A stretch of DNA of 64,000 nt from Streptomyces brasiliensis (GCF_014647875.1 NZ_BMQA01000033.1:23847-87846); one strand, 5' to 3'; shown: positions 33,337 through 44,402, counted from the first letter of the stretch. Notes: generated by a model not told the origin, from the letters alone. A program made the numbers and translations.

Positions 33337-34119
33337 CTACACCTGGAAGAACTCCGCCAGCACCGGCGCCAGTACGTCCGGGTCGACCATGTGGGTCTGG
33401 CCCTCGAGGGTGAGGTACATGCCTTTGGGGGCAGCGTCGGCGACGTCCTCGACCGCCGCCTGGAGCCACGTCGGGCTCGCGCCGCCCGCGACCGCAAGCA
33501 CCGGCACACCGATCGACGCGATCCGCTCCCGGGGCACCAGGCCGCCGGCCATCACGGCGTCGTCGTACGCCAGACTCGGCGCGATCGCCTCCATCGCGGC
33601 CCACATGGGGGAGTTGCGGGCGCCCAGAATCATCTCCTCGGCCATCCCGGTCAGACGCAGGAAGAGCTCGACCGCGTCCCCGCGACGTTCCGCCCCGAGG
33701 GCCTCGGTCAGCCGCTCGGTGTACTCGGCGCGCTCCTTCGCACCGTCGCCGCTGTGGTCCGCGAACGGCGTCTCGTACACGGCGACCTGACGGACCGGCA
33801 GCCCGCTCGCCGCGGCCTCCAGCACCAGGGCACCGCCCGACGAGATGCCGTACAGCGCCGCGTCCCCGCCCACCGCCTCGATCAGCGCGGCCAGGTCCTC
33901 GACCTCACGGACCACGGCGTACGGCTGCGTGTCACCGCTCGAGCCACGGCCCCGGCGGTCGTACACGACGACCGTGAAGCCGCTCGCGAGCCGCGATGCC
34001 AGCGGGGCCATGGTGGCGCCCGTCGACATCGCGCCGCTCACGAGGACCACCGCGGGGCCCCGTCCCCGGATCTCGTACGCGAGGGGTGTGCCGTCGCGTG
34101 AAGTGATCTGCTTGTCCAT
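33337..34119 (-). CDS. Alpha/beta-hydrolase
   Basis: A 260-residue hydrolase. The oxyanion region VVLVSGAMSTGATM, the nucleophile elbow ALYGISSGGALVLEAA (GxSxG) and the C-terminal QTHMVDPD histidine give a complete triad layout. The gene is predicted cytoplasmic with no signal. The ATG at 34119 is chosen over one six codons upstream. The 164-bp gap between mnmA and this gene holds nothing I can support. The substrate is unknown. Confidence 0.88.
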   Translation of the reverse strand: MDKQITSRDGTPLAYEIRGRGPAVVLVSGAMSTGATMAPLASRLASGFTVVVYDRRGRGSSGDTQPYAVVREVEDLAALIEAVGGDAALYGISSGGALVLEAAASGLPVRQVAVYETPFADHSGDGAKERAEYTERLTEALGAERRGDAVELFLRLTGMAEEMILGARNSPMWAAMEAIAPSLAYDDAVMAGGLVPRERIASIGVPVLAVAGGASPTWLQAAVEDVADAAPKGMYLTLEGQTHMVDPDVLAPVLAEFFQV

Positions 34120-34156
34120 GCCTGTGCAGACTGCCACCAGGCGTGGAATTAATCGG

Positions 34157-34480
34157 TCACGACACCTCTACTTCGTAGAAGCAGAGGTGGTCCTTGATCT
34201 TTTCGACGTCTTCCTTGGGCTCGGGATACGCCCACACGAGGTCCGGCGCGTCCGGCAGCGACCAGTAGGACGCCGTGCCCTTGAACGGGCAGACCGTGTG
34301 GGTGTCGGAGGGGGTGAGAAGGTCGAGGCGTACGTCCTCGGCCGGGATGTAGTACCGCACCGGGCTGCCGGTCTCGCGCAGCACCAGAGGGCGGTCGGTC
34401 TCGGCGAGCACCTGGTCCCCGTGCACCACGCGCACGTGCTGCTCGCCCTGTTCGATGGTGATCGTGTGTCCTTGTGCCAT
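34157..34480 (-). CDS. DUF427 domain protein
   Basis: A 107-residue protein matching the DUF427 pattern: VRVVHGDQVLAETDRPLVL, SPVRYYIPAEDV, CPFKGTASYWSL and LVWAYPEP. The fold is a small beta-barrel-like domain of unknown function widespread in actinobacteria. It starts at the ATG 34480 and diverges from the LOG-family gene 51 bp away. Confidence 0.9.
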   Translation of the reverse strand: MAQGHTITIEQGEQHVRVVHGDQVLAETDRPLVLRETGSPVRYYIPAEDVRLDLLTPSDTHTVCPFKGTASYWSLPDAPDLVWAYPEPKEDVEKIKDHLCFYEVEVS

Positions 34481-34531
34481 ATCGGAAAAGCGTTTGCGGG
34501 CCGCCGGTTCTTCCCGCTTACGGTGTGCGGT

Positions 34532-35071
34532 ATGAACATCTGCGTCTTCCTCTCCGCCGCCGACCTCGACGACCGCTACACCCGCCCCGCGCGCGAGTTC
34601 GCGAAACTGCTCGGAAAGGGCGGTCACACGCTCGTCTGGGGCGGCTCCGAGGCCGGTCTGATGAAGGTGGTCGCCGACGGTGTGCAGGAGGCGGGCGGCA
34701 GGCTGCTGGGCGTCTCCGTCGAGTTCCTGGCGGCACAGGCGCGGGCCGGAGCGGACGAGATGGTGATCGCGAAGGACCTGGCGGAGCGCAAGCGGCTGCT
34801 GCTGGAGAAGGCCGACGCGGTGGTGATCATGGTCGGTGGCACCGGCACCCTCGACGAGGCCACCGAGATCCTCGAGCTGAAGAAGCACGGGCACACCGAC
34901 AAGCCCGTCGTGCTGCTGAACACCGCGGGCTTCTACGACGGTCTCAAGGAGCAGTTCCGGCGCATGGAGGACGAGGGTTTCCTGCCGCGTCCCCTCGCTG
35001 AGCTGGTGTTCTTCGCGGAGGAGCCGGTCGGCGCGCTGGCGTACCTCGAGGAGAGCCTCGGCATCGAGTGA
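34532..35071 (+). CDS. LOG-family (TIGR00730-like) nucleotide-processing protein
   Basis: A 179-residue SLOG-fold protein. WGGSEAGLMKVVADG matches the nucleotide-binding GGxxxGLM motif and MVGGTGTLDEATEIL matches the PGGxGTxxE signature of cytokinin-activating LOG phosphoribohydrolases, with Val replacing the first Pro. It may release a base from a nucleoside 5'-monophosphate. It is followed after 16 bp by an SDR gene and probably forms an operon leading to ligA. Confidence 0.87.
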   Translation: MNICVFLSAADLDDRYTRPAREFAKLLGKGGHTLVWGGSEAGLMKVVADGVQEAGGRLLGVSVEFLAAQARAGADEMVIAKDLAERKRLLLEKADAVVIMVGGTGTLDEATEILELKKHGHTDKPVVLLNTAGFYDGLKEQFRRMEDEGFLPRPLAELVFFAEEPVGALAYLEESLGIE

Positions 35072-35087
35072 TGCGAGCATGGCCGTC

Positions 35088-35777
35088 ATGGCTACTCATG
35101 TGATCACCGGGGCGGGCTCCGGCATCGGCGCGGCCGTGGCCCGCCGCCTCCACGCGCGCGGGGACGACCTCGTCCTGCACGCGCGCGACGCCGGCCGCGC
35201 GAAGGAACTGGCCGCGGAGTTCCCCGGGGCGAAGACGCTGGTGGGCGACCTCGCGGACCCGGACAAGCTCTCCTGGGCCTTCTCCCACCAGACGCTCCCG
35301 GACCGAGTGGACTCGCTGCTGCACAGCGCCGGTGTGGTCGACCTGGGTCCGGTCGGCGAGCTGAGCGCCAAGTCCTGGCGGCACCAGCTCAACGTCAACC
35401 TGATCGCGCCTGCCGAGCTGACCAGGCTCTTCCTGCCCCAGCTGCGCGCCGCGCGCGGGCACGTGCTCTTCGTCAACTCCGGCGCGGGCCTCAGGGCGAG
35501 CGCGGACTGGTCGGCGTACGCGGCGTCCAAGCACGGCCTGAAGGCCCTGGCCGACTCCCTGCGCCAGGAGGAGCACGCGTCCGGCGTCCGCGTCACCTCG
35601 GTCTACCCGGGCCGCACGGCGAGCCCGATGCAGGCCAGGGTCCACCAGCAGGAAGGCAAGGAGTACGACCCCGCGCAGTGGATCGACCCCGAGTCGGTGG
35701 CCACGACGATCCTGATGTCGCTCGACCTGCCACGAGACGCGGAGGTCAACGACCTGACGGTGCGACCGGGCGGCTGA
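35088..35777 (+). CDS. Short-chain dehydrogenase/reductase
   Basis: About 229 residues. HVITGAGSGIGAAVARRLH is the nucleotide-binding TGxxxGIG motif, LLHSAGVVD the structural NAG-like motif, FVNSGAG the catalytic serine, and YAASKHGLKAL the Tyr-x-x-x-Lys pair. An ATG three codons upstream (35079) is an alternative start. Substrate is not identifiable. It is 31 bp from the next gene. Confidence 0.88.
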   Translation: MATHVITGAGSGIGAAVARRLHARGDDLVLHARDAGRAKELAAEFPGAKTLVGDLADPDKLSWAFSHQTLPDRVDSLLHSAGVVDLGPVGELSAKSWRHQLNVNLIAPAELTRLFLPQLRAARGHVLFVNSGAGLRASADWSAYAASKHGLKALADSLRQEEHASGVRVTSVYPGRTASPMQARVHQQEGKEYDPAQWIDPESVATTILMSLDLPRDAEVNDLTVRPGG

Positions 35778-35808
35778 GAACCGCGCCCCGGTTCCGTACG
35801 CTTCCGGG

Positions 35809-36816
35809 GTGAGCGAAAACAGTCAGTCCAGATTCGGTGCCGCCACCGGTGTCGGGTCCATGCCCGGGGGCGATGCCCGGGAGGCCGCGAAGACCGTCAC
35901 CGGGACCTTCGAGGACTTCCCCTTCCTGCCCGAACTGCCCGGCCGGGGCCCCGGTGCCGACATGATCGGCCGCACCGCCGGGATGCTCGTCGAGCTGTAC
36001 GCGCGCGTGGAGCCGAGCGGCTGGCGGATCGGGGACCGGCCCGGGCGGGACACCAAGCGGGCCCGGTCCTGGCTCGGCGAGGACCTGGACGCGCTCGAGG
36101 AGTTCACCCAGGGATACGAGGGACCGCTCAAGGTGCAGGCCGTCGGCCCCTGGACGCTGGCCGCCGGGGTCGAGCTGAAGAACGGCGAGGCCGCCCTCTC
36201 CGACCCCGGCGCCTGCCGCGACCTCGCCGGCTCGCTCGCCGAGGGCCTGCGTCAGCATCTCGCCGAGGTGCAGAACCGGGTCCCGGGCGCGCGGATCACC
36301 CTCCAGCTCGACGAGCCCTCCCTCACCGCCGTACTCCGCGGACAGGTCAGGACCGCCAGCGGCTACCGCACCCACCGCGCCGTCGACCGGCAGGTCGTCG
36401 AGGCCACCCTCCGTGACGTCGTGGGGGTTCACGGCACCGGCCCCGTCGTGGTCCACTCCTGCGCACCGGACGTCCCGTTCGCCCTGCTGCGCCGGGCGGG
36501 CGCGGCCGGGGTCTCCTTCGACTTCTCGCTCCTCACCGAACGTGACGACGACGCGATCGGCGAGGCCGTGGAAGGCGGCACGCGGCTGTTCACCGGTGTC
36601 GTGCCGGGCACGGACGGCCCATTGTCAGACCCTGCCGGTAGCGTCATGGGTGTCAGGACGCTGTGGCGCAGGCTGGGGCTGCATCCGGGACTTCTCGCGG
36701 AGGCGGTCACGGTCACGCCGTCGTGCGGTCTCGCGGGGGCCTCTCCCGCGTACGCCCGCGCGGCGCTCGCCCACTGCGTCCGGGCGGCGAGATCTCTCGC
36801 GGACAACCCAGAGTAA
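35809..36816 (+). CDS. Cobalamin-independent methionine synthase (MetE C-terminal) family protein
   Basis: A 335-residue stand-alone version of the MetE C-terminal barrel. ATGVGSMPG near the N-terminus, VVVHSCAPDVPF with the His-x-Cys zinc pair, and VTPSCGLAGASP with the distal zinc Cys are visible. Stand-alone MetE-like domains can transfer methyl groups from donors other than methyltetrahydrofolate; whether this one makes methionine is unclear. The GTG start is used. It is 15 bp from ligA and probably co-transcribed. Confidence 0.84.
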   Translation: MSENSQSRFGAATGVGSMPGGDAREAAKTVTGTFEDFPFLPELPGRGPGADMIGRTAGMLVELYARVEPSGWRIGDRPGRDTKRARSWLGEDLDALEEFTQGYEGPLKVQAVGPWTLAAGVELKNGEAALSDPGACRDLAGSLAEGLRQHLAEVQNRVPGARITLQLDEPSLTAVLRGQVRTASGYRTHRAVDRQVVEATLRDVVGVHGTGPVVVHSCAPDVPFALLRRAGAAGVSFDFSLLTERDDDAIGEAVEGGTRLFTGVVPGTDGPLSDPAGSVMGVRTLWRRLGLHPGLLAEAVTVTPSCGLAGASPAYARAALAHCVRAARSLADNPE

Positions 36817-36831
36817 CGGGAGGACAACACG

Positions 36832-39024
36832 GTGGCCGGCGACAAGCAAGCGGAGACGACGGTGCCCGCCGAGGCACGGGAGAAGCACGCGCTGCTCGCT
36901 GAGCAGATCGAGGAGCACCGCTTCCGGTACTACGTGAACGACGCTCCCGTCATCAGCGACGCGGAGTTCGACAAGCTCCTGCGCGACCTGGAGGCGCTGG
37001 AGGACGAGTATCCCGAGCTGCGTACCCCGGACTCGCCGACCCAGAAGGTCGCGGGGGCGTACGAGACGGAGTTCACGTCCGTCCAGCACCGCGAGCGCAT
37101 GCTCTCCCTCGACAACACCTTCAACGACGACGACCTGGCCGCCTGGGCCGACCGCGTCCACCGGGAACTGGGCGACCAGGACTACCACTTCCTGTGCGAG
37201 CTCAAGGTCGACGGCCTCGCGGTCAACCTCACCTACGAGAACGGTCGCCTCACGCGCGCGGCGACCCGCGGCGACGGCCGCACCGGCGAGGACATCACGC
37301 CCAACGTCCGTACGATCGCCGAGATCCCGGACCGGCTGAACGGCGACCGCGTCCCCGACCTCGTGGAGATCCGCGGCGAGGTCTACTTCCCGATGGAGAA
37401 GTTCGCCGAGCTCAACGAGCGCCTGGTCACGGCCGGCGACAAGCCCTTCGCCAACCCCCGCAACGCGGCGGCCGGTTCGCTGCGCCAGAAGGATCCGCGC
37501 GTCACCGCGACCCGCCCCCTGCACATGGTCGTGCACGGCATCGGCGCCCTGCGCGGCTACGAGGGACTCACCCGTCTGTCCGGGGCCTACGACCTGCTCA
37601 AGTCGTGGGGCCTGCCCACCTCCCCGCACAACAAGGTGGTCGACGACCTCGACGGCGTGCGGGAGTTCATCGCGTACTACGGCGAGAACCGCCACTCCGT
37701 GGAGCACGAGATCGACGGAGTCGTGGTCAAGCTCGACGAGATCCCGCTCCAGGGACGGCTCGGCTCGACCTCCCGCGCCCCGCGCTGGGCGATCGCGTAC
37801 AAGTACGCGCCGGAGGAGGTCAACACGAAGCTCATCAACATCCGTGTGGGCGTGGGCCGTACGGGCCGGGTCACGCCGTACGCGCAGGTCGAGCCGGTCA
37901 CCGTCGCGGGCTCCGAGGTCGAGTTCGCCACCCTGCACAACCAGGACGTCGTCAAGGCCAAGGGCGTCCTCATCGGCGACACCGTGGTGCTGCGCAAGGC
38001 CGGTGACGTCATCCCGGAGATCCTCGGCCCCGTCGTCGATCTGCGCGACGGCAGCGAGCACGCGTTCGTGATGCCGTCCGAGTGCCCCGAGTGCGGTACG
38101 CCGCTGCGCCCGATGAAGGAGGGCGACGTCGACCTGCGCTGCCCCAACGCGCGTGCGTGCCCGGCCCAGTTGCGTGAGCGGCTGTTCTATCTGGCGGGCC
38201 GCAAGGCGCTGGACATCGAGCAATTCGGGTACGTGGCCGCCGCCGCCCTGACCAAGCCGCTCGAGCCCGCCGAGCCGCCCCTGAAGGACGAGGGCGACCT
38301 GTTCGACCTCACCATCGAGCGGCTGCTGCCCATCAAGGCGTACGTCCTCGACCAGGACAGCGGCCTGCCCAAGCGCGACCCGAAGACCGGCGAGGAGAAG
38401 GTCGCGCTGGTCTTCGCCAACCAGGAGGGCGGGCCGAAGAAGAACGCGCTGGCCATGCTGGAGAACATCGCGGCGGCCACGGAGCGCCCGCTTGCCCGTG
38501 TCCTCACCGGCCTGTCGATCCGTCACGTCGGACCCGTCGCGGCCGAGGCGCTGGCGCGCGAGTTCCGCTCCATCGAGCGCATCGAGCAGGCCACGGAGGA
38601 GGAACTGGCGAACACCGACGGCGTCGGCCCGATCATCGCCGCCTCGCTCAAGGAGTGGTTCACCGAGGACTGGCACCGGGAGATCCTCCGCAAGTGGAAG
38701 GCCGCCGGTGTCCGCATGGAGGAGGAAGGCACCGGTGAGGAGGAAGGACCCCGTCCTCTCGAGGGCCTGACAGTCGTCGTCACCGGAACGCTGGAGAGCC
38801 ACACCCGCGACGGCGCCAAGGAGGCGCTGCAGAGCCGCGGAGCGAAGGTGACCGGTTCGGTGTCGAAGAAGACGTCATTCGTGGTCGTAGGGGACAATCC
38901 GGGATCGAAGTACGACAAGGCGATGCAGCTCAAGGTGCCGGTCCTGAACGAGGACGGTTTCGCCGTCCTGTTGGAACAGGGACCCGAAGCCGCCGCCGAA
39001 GTCGCGGTCCCGACCGGGGAGTAG
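36832..39024 (+). CDS. ligA: NAD-dependent DNA ligase
   Basis: A 730-residue ligase with the full family layout. The Ia domain holds RYYVNDAPVISDAEFD and the adenylation lysine is in ELKVDGLAV (about residue 125). The OB fold is followed by a zinc finger (CPECGTPL and CPNARACPAQ), helix-hairpin-helix motifs (SIRHVGPVAAEALA, about 560-640) and a C-terminal BRCT domain (about 640-725). It seals nicks in replication and repair. A GTG start follows a GGGAGGA site. A T-tailed terminator follows about 150 bp downstream. Confidence 0.97.
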   Translation: MAGDKQAETTVPAEAREKHALLAEQIEEHRFRYYVNDAPVISDAEFDKLLRDLEALEDEYPELRTPDSPTQKVAGAYETEFTSVQHRERMLSLDNTFNDDDLAAWADRVHRELGDQDYHFLCELKVDGLAVNLTYENGRLTRAATRGDGRTGEDITPNVRTIAEIPDRLNGDRVPDLVEIRGEVYFPMEKFAELNERLVTAGDKPFANPRNAAAGSLRQKDPRVTATRPLHMVVHGIGALRGYEGLTRLSGAYDLLKSWGLPTSPHNKVVDDLDGVREFIAYYGENRHSVEHEIDGVVVKLDEIPLQGRLGSTSRAPRWAIAYKYAPEEVNTKLINIRVGVGRTGRVTPYAQVEPVTVAGSEVEFATLHNQDVVKAKGVLIGDTVVLRKAGDVIPEILGPVVDLRDGSEHAFVMPSECPECGTPLRPMKEGDVDLRCPNARACPAQLRERLFYLAGRKALDIEQFGYVAAAALTKPLEPAEPPLKDEGDLFDLTIERLLPIKAYVLDQDSGLPKRDPKTGEEKVALVFANQEGGPKKNALAMLENIAAATERPLARVLTGLSIRHVGPVAAEALAREFRSIERIEQATEEELANTDGVGPIIAASLKEWFTEDWHREILRKWKAAGVRMEEEGTGEEEGPRPLEGLTVVVTGTLESHTRDGAKEALQSRGAKVTGSVSKKTSFVVVGDNPGSKYDKAMQLKVPVLNEDGFAVLLEQGPEAAAEVAVPTGE

Positions 39025-39172
39025 CGGTCGAAGGCCACCCGATCGGCGCATACCAGACGCATAAGGGTGACCGGGTCGCATTCGGGTAACCGTCGCCGAC
39101 CGCTGCCCCTGAAAGCCTTCTGCGGCCTACTGTTGAGATATGCGCCTGCCGTGCCCAGCTGCGGTCGGGGCA

Positions 39173-39208
39173 TCCCCGTGCTCGTGAAGGACACGGGGAA
39201 GGGTTTTT
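39173..39208 (+). terminator. Rho-independent terminator after ligA
   Basis: TCCCCGTG and CACGGGGA arms around an 11-nt loop are followed by GGG and a run of five T. One of the few T-tailed terminators in the window; it separates ligA from the GGDEF-EAL gene. Confidence 0.75.
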
Positions 39209-39284
39209 CCAACGCGGAGCCGTTGATGGGTGTCGGGCATCGATCCGCGTGGCGTGGGCACCGCCGGCTGTGAGAGGGACGGGA

Positions 39285-41516
39285 ATGGAACCGACCGAGA
39301 GCGCCGCCCCGGACTCATGGCTGCGCCTGCGCCGCAGGGCGGTCGCATGGCGGGGAAGTCTGTGGACCCCCCGGACCGCCGAGCGCACGGGCACGGGAGC
39401 CCGCGTCGTCGCACACCTCACCCCGGCGGAGCGCACGCAAGTACCGCGGGCCTTCGCCGGGAGCCCGACCCCCGCCCTGCCGGGCGCGGATCCCGAACGG
39501 CAACTGTGCTGGCCCGCGTTGCCCGCGACCGTCGTCACCGCCGCCGGACTCGCCCTCGGCGTCGGCTTCTACCGCGCGTTCGCCCACCATCACGCCCTCT
39601 TCCCGTCCGGCACGGTCGGCTGGTCGCTCGCGGTGCTCGTCGGCATCATCGTCGGCCACCTGGTCATGCTCGGCCGCGCCCGCTGGTGGGGCGGCACCGG
39701 CTCCGGCGCCGCTCTCACCCTCGCCGTACTGCTGCTGTACGGCTGGGTGCCCGCAGGGATGGTCAGCCTCACCGTCGTCGTCCTGGTCGGCATAGCCCGC
39801 CGGCACCGCTGGCGGCAGGGCGTCCTGCACGGCGCGGTGGACATCCTCGGCATCGGCGCCGGCGCGCTGCTGCTCGGCGCCTGCGGCAGCGTACCGACCG
39901 TCGAGGGTCCCTGGACCCCGGACCGGTGGACGTTCGCCACCGCCCCCGAGATCGTTCTCGCCGCCGCCGCCTACCTGGTGGTCAGCCGCGCCCTGCTCTG
40001 GTACCTGCACACCCCGCGCGGCGGCGGACTGCCCACCGTCGCCCGTACCGCCCTCGTCAGACAGGGCCTCGTCGCCGTCGCGCTGCTCGGCATCGCGCCC
40101 CTCGTCTGCGTGGTCGCCGTCGCCCAGCCGGTGCTGCTCCCGTTGTTCGCGATACCGCTGATAGCCCTCGACTCCACCCTGTGGATGGCCCGGGCCCGGG
40201 CGGAGGAGCAGCTGCGCGACCCGCTGACCGGGCTGCCCAACCGGCAGTGGCTCCTGGAGCGGATCTGGACGGCCCTCGACGACGCCGAGCGCATCGGCGC
40301 CCGGGCCGCCCTCATGCTGATCGACCTCGACCGTTTCCGGTCGGTGAACGACACCCTCGGTCACCTCGCCGGTGACCGGCTGCTGCTGCAGATCGCCGAC
40401 CGGCTCAGGCTGGCGCTGCCGCGCGGGGCGGAGGCCGCGCGGCTCGGCGGGGACGAGTTCGCCGTTTTACTGCCCGTCGCGGACTCCACGACGTCGGCCA
40501 CGCGGGTCGCCCGCAGCCTGGTCACCGTGCTCAGCTCACCGCTCGACCTCGACGGGCTCACACTCGTCCTGGAGGCGAGCGCGGGTGTCGCCGTCTTCCC
40601 GGACCACGCCCTCGACGCGGAGGGGCTGCTGCGACGGGCGGACGTGGCGATGTACCAGGCGAAGCGCGACCGTACGGGCGTCGAGGTCTACGAGTCCAAG
40701 CGGGACTCCAACACCCCTGACCGGCTCGGACTGCTGGGTGACCTGCGCCGCGCCCTCGACGCGCACGAGGTGCAGCTGCACTACCAGCCGAAGGTGCGCT
40801 TCGACGGCCAGGTGGCCGGGCTCGAGGCGCTGGTGCGCTGGGTGCATCCCGAGCGCGGGAAGGTGCCGCCGGACGAGTTCATCGCGATCGCCGAGTCCTC
40901 GGGGCTGATGCCCCATCTCACGGAGTACGTGCTGGAGACGGCGCTCGAACAGGTCGCGAAGTGGCGGGCGCAGGGGCTGCGGGTGCCGGTCGCGGTCAAC
41001 GTCTCCCCGCGGGACGTCCACACGCCCGGGTTCGCCGGGTCGGTGGCCGCGCGGCTGGCCCGGCACGGGGTTCCTGCCGGGGCGCTCCAGCTGGAGATCA
41101 CGGAACACGTGCTGCTGGAGGACCCGCAGCGGGCCGCCGACACGCTGGCCGCACTGACCGGGCACGGTGTGAAGATGTCCCTGGACGACTTCGGCACCGG
41201 GTACTCGTCGCTGGTGCATCTGCGGCGGCTGCCGGTGAGCGAGCTGAAGATCGACCGGTCCTTCGTGGCACGGCTGGCCGTGGACCCGGAGGACGCGGAG
41301 ATCGTGCGCTGCACGATCGATCTCGCGCATTCGCTGGGGCTGCTCGTCGTCGCGGAGGGCGTCGAGGACGACGAGACGTGGGAGCGGCTGCGGGACCTGC
41401 GGTGCGACGCCGTGCAGGGGTGGCTGGTGGCTGCGGCGATGCCGGCGGAGGAGACCACGGCGTGGCTTCACGCACGGGGAGCCCGGGTGCAGGCGGCTCT
41501 GCCGGCCGCCGAGTAG
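39285..41516 (+). CDS. rmdB: Membrane GGDEF-EAL protein, intact phosphodiesterase domain, TTA codon (RmdB type)
   Basis: A 743-residue protein. About six membrane helices (roughly residues 75-305) precede a GGDEF domain with GGDEF at 388-392 and an EAL domain with EALVRW at about 514. EAL residues for metal and substrate are all present: VAVNVSPRD, LEITEH, LDDFGTGYSS, LKIDRSF, AEGVED. The GGDEF motif is intact but the I-site RxxD reads RGAE. It should mainly degrade c-di-GMP. From memory it matches RmdB of S. coelicolor. Leu395 is a TTA codon (40467-40469), so bldA control is likely. The ATG at 39285 follows GAGAGGGACGGG. Confidence 0.9.
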   Translation: MEPTESAAPDSWLRLRRRAVAWRGSLWTPRTAERTGTGARVVAHLTPAERTQVPRAFAGSPTPALPGADPERQLCWPALPATVVTAAGLALGVGFYRAFAHHHALFPSGTVGWSLAVLVGIIVGHLVMLGRARWWGGTGSGAALTLAVLLLYGWVPAGMVSLTVVVLVGIARRHRWRQGVLHGAVDILGIGAGALLLGACGSVPTVEGPWTPDRWTFATAPEIVLAAAAYLVVSRALLWYLHTPRGGGLPTVARTALVRQGLVAVALLGIAPLVCVVAVAQPVLLPLFAIPLIALDSTLWMARARAEEQLRDPLTGLPNRQWLLERIWTALDDAERIGARAALMLIDLDRFRSVNDTLGHLAGDRLLLQIADRLRLALPRGAEAARLGGDEFAVLLPVADSTTSATRVARSLVTVLSSPLDLDGLTLVLEASAGVAVFPDHALDAEGLLRRADVAMYQAKRDRTGVEVYESKRDSNTPDRLGLLGDLRRALDAHEVQLHYQPKVRFDGQVAGLEALVRWVHPERGKVPPDEFIAIAESSGLMPHLTEYVLETALEQVAKWRAQGLRVPVAVNVSPRDVHTPGFAGSVAARLARHGVPAGALQLEITEHVLLEDPQRAADTLAALTGHGVKMSLDDFGTGYSSLVHLRRLPVSELKIDRSFVARLAVDPEDAEIVRCTIDLAHSLGLLVVAEGVEDDETWERLRDLRCDAVQGWLVAAAMPAEETTAWLHARGARVQAALPAAE

Positions 41517-41520
41517 CTTT

Positions 41521-41560
41521 TCCACCCCGTCCGCCCGTTCAGCCCTCTTGAAGGGGTGGA
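41521..41560 (+). terminator. Possible terminator after the GGDEF-EAL gene
   Basis: TCCACCCC and GGGGTGGA arms with a 24-nt loop lie five bases after the stop codon. The long loop and missing T-run make it a weaker candidate. The rest of the 242-bp gap to the cupin gene shows no gene. Confidence 0.4.
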
Positions 41561-41758
41561 TGTATCCCGTGGGGATCTTCGCCGTCGGCGGCCGCGGGCC
41601 GTCGCGCGAATCGCGTCCGTCGTCGCCGGGGTTCGTCGGTACCCGTGTCGCTCTCGACACGCTGATCGTGCCGTGCCACGGCGGCACCACAGTCGTCGCC
41701 TACGGTATCCACTTCCTCACCGTCCGACCGCGTTCGCGTCATCAACAGGGGCTGAGAA

Positions 41759-42250
41759 ATGTCGTTGTTCGTACCGAATTTCGAAGAGTCGGTCGTCGTC
41801 CGTGACACCGAGGCCGAGGTGGTCGGGGGCGATCCCGTCGCGGTGCGGCTGCTGGCCGACAGCAGGGCCTGCGGGGGCGCGCTGTCCACCGTGCGCGTCG
41901 GTCTGGGGGAGGGCGCCGACGGTGCCCGGCCGCATCTGCACCGCAATTCCGCCGAGATGTTCTACGTCCTCGACGGCGCCGCCGAAGTGCTCTCCGGCGA
42001 CGACGTCCTCACCGCGGGCAAGGGCGACCTCGTCATCGTCCCGCCGGGCAAACTGCACGCCTTCGCCGCGGTTCCCGGTGCGACGGCCGACATCCTGATC
42101 GTCATCACCCCGGGCGTCGAACGCTTCGAGTACTTCCGTCACCTCCAGCGCCTCCGCCTCGGCGAGGCCACCCTGGAGAGCCTCCTGTCGGTGCAGGAGC
42201 TGTACGACAACCACTACCTGCCGAGCGAGGTCTGGGACGCGCGCCGCTGA
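41759..42250 (+). CDS. Cupin domain protein
   Basis: A 163-residue single-cupin protein. RPHLHRNSAEMFYVLDGAAE is cupin motif 1 with two His and one Glu metal ligand, and GDLVIVPPGKLHAFAA is motif 2 with the fourth His. It may be a small dioxygenase, isomerase or sensor; the ligand is unknown. ATG 41759 follows AGGGG. It stands alone between the GGDEF-EAL gene and gatC. Confidence 0.88.
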   Translation: MSLFVPNFEESVVVRDTEAEVVGGDPVAVRLLADSRACGGALSTVRVGLGEGADGARPHLHRNSAEMFYVLDGAAEVLSGDDVLTAGKGDLVIVPPGKLHAFAAVPGATADILIVITPGVERFEYFRHLQRLRLGEATLESLLSVQELYDNHYLPSEVWDARR

Positions 42251-42348
42251 CCTCATGGGGGGTGCCAGGCAAACCGTTTCACGGTCACCGGGCCCCGCCC
42301 CATAGGATTGGCCCCAAACCACACGCACTCACCCCAGAGGATCGCTGC

Positions 42349-42645
42349 ATGCCTGGCATCACGCGCGAGGAGGTCGCCCACCTCGCCCGGCTGGCGCGTC
42401 TGGAGCTGAAGCCCGAAGAACTCGATCACTTCGCAGGCCAGCTCGACGACATCATCGGCGCGGTCGCCCGCGTCAGCGAGGTCGCCGACCAAGACGTACC
42501 GCCGACCTCTCACCCGCTCCCGCTGACGAACGTCATGCGCGTGGACGAGGTCCGTCCCTCGCTCACCCCCGAGCAGGCGCTCTCCAGCGCCCCGGCCCAG
42601 GAGCAGCAGCGTTTCAAGGTGCCGCAGATCCTGGGGGAGGACTGA
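42349..42645 (+). CDS. gatC: Asp-tRNA(Asn)/Glu-tRNA(Gln) amidotransferase subunit C
   Basis: A 98-residue subunit. ITREEVAHLARLARLELKPEE at the N-terminus and LTNVMRVDEVRPSL are family hallmarks. It wraps around GatA and stabilises the GatCAB amidotransferase. The ATG at 42349 is used; the longer frame covers the promoter region, where TAGGAT at about 42303 may be a -10. GatA follows after three bases. Confidence 0.95.
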   Translation: MPGITREEVAHLARLARLELKPEELDHFAGQLDDIIGAVARVSEVADQDVPPTSHPLPLTNVMRVDEVRPSLTPEQALSSAPAQEQQRFKVPQILGED

Positions 42646-42648
42646 TCC

Positions 42649-44144
<1,496 letters not shown>

Positions 44145-44148
<4 letters not shown>

Positions 44149-44387
44149 GCAATGCACTGTCGAAGGCCAAGGGCTTCAAGAAGTCGAAGTCCGGCACGTA
44201 CCTGTCCATGGGGACCACCGCTTTCGGCGCGATCGGCGTCGCCAAGCAGATCAAGAGGGCCCGGTCCGAGCACGACACGCTGCGCCTGATCGACGCCACC
44301 GTGTCCGCCGTCGCGATCGTCACCGGCCTCGCCCTCCTCTACCGCGAGCTGAAGCGGCTGGGCGACGACGACGTCCTGCTGGGCTGA
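44145..44387 (+). CDS. Small membrane protein encoded inside the gatCAB operon
   Basis: An 80-residue protein with a basic N-terminus (SKAKGFKKSKSG), a short glycine-containing segment, and one clear hydrophobic helix (LIDATVSAVAIVTGLALLYR). The ATG overlaps the gatA stop as ATGA, and gatB starts 16 bp later, so it is translated with the amidotransferase subunits. I know no function. Conservation in this exact place in Streptomyces is recalled, not tested. Confidence 0.82.
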
Positions 44388-44402
44388 GAGGGAAGTTTCA
44401 CC

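Noticed and set aside
41517..41758. An 85-codon frame (from 41548) before the cupin gene
   Set aside because: No ribosome site, unnatural composition, and it overlaps the possible terminator.
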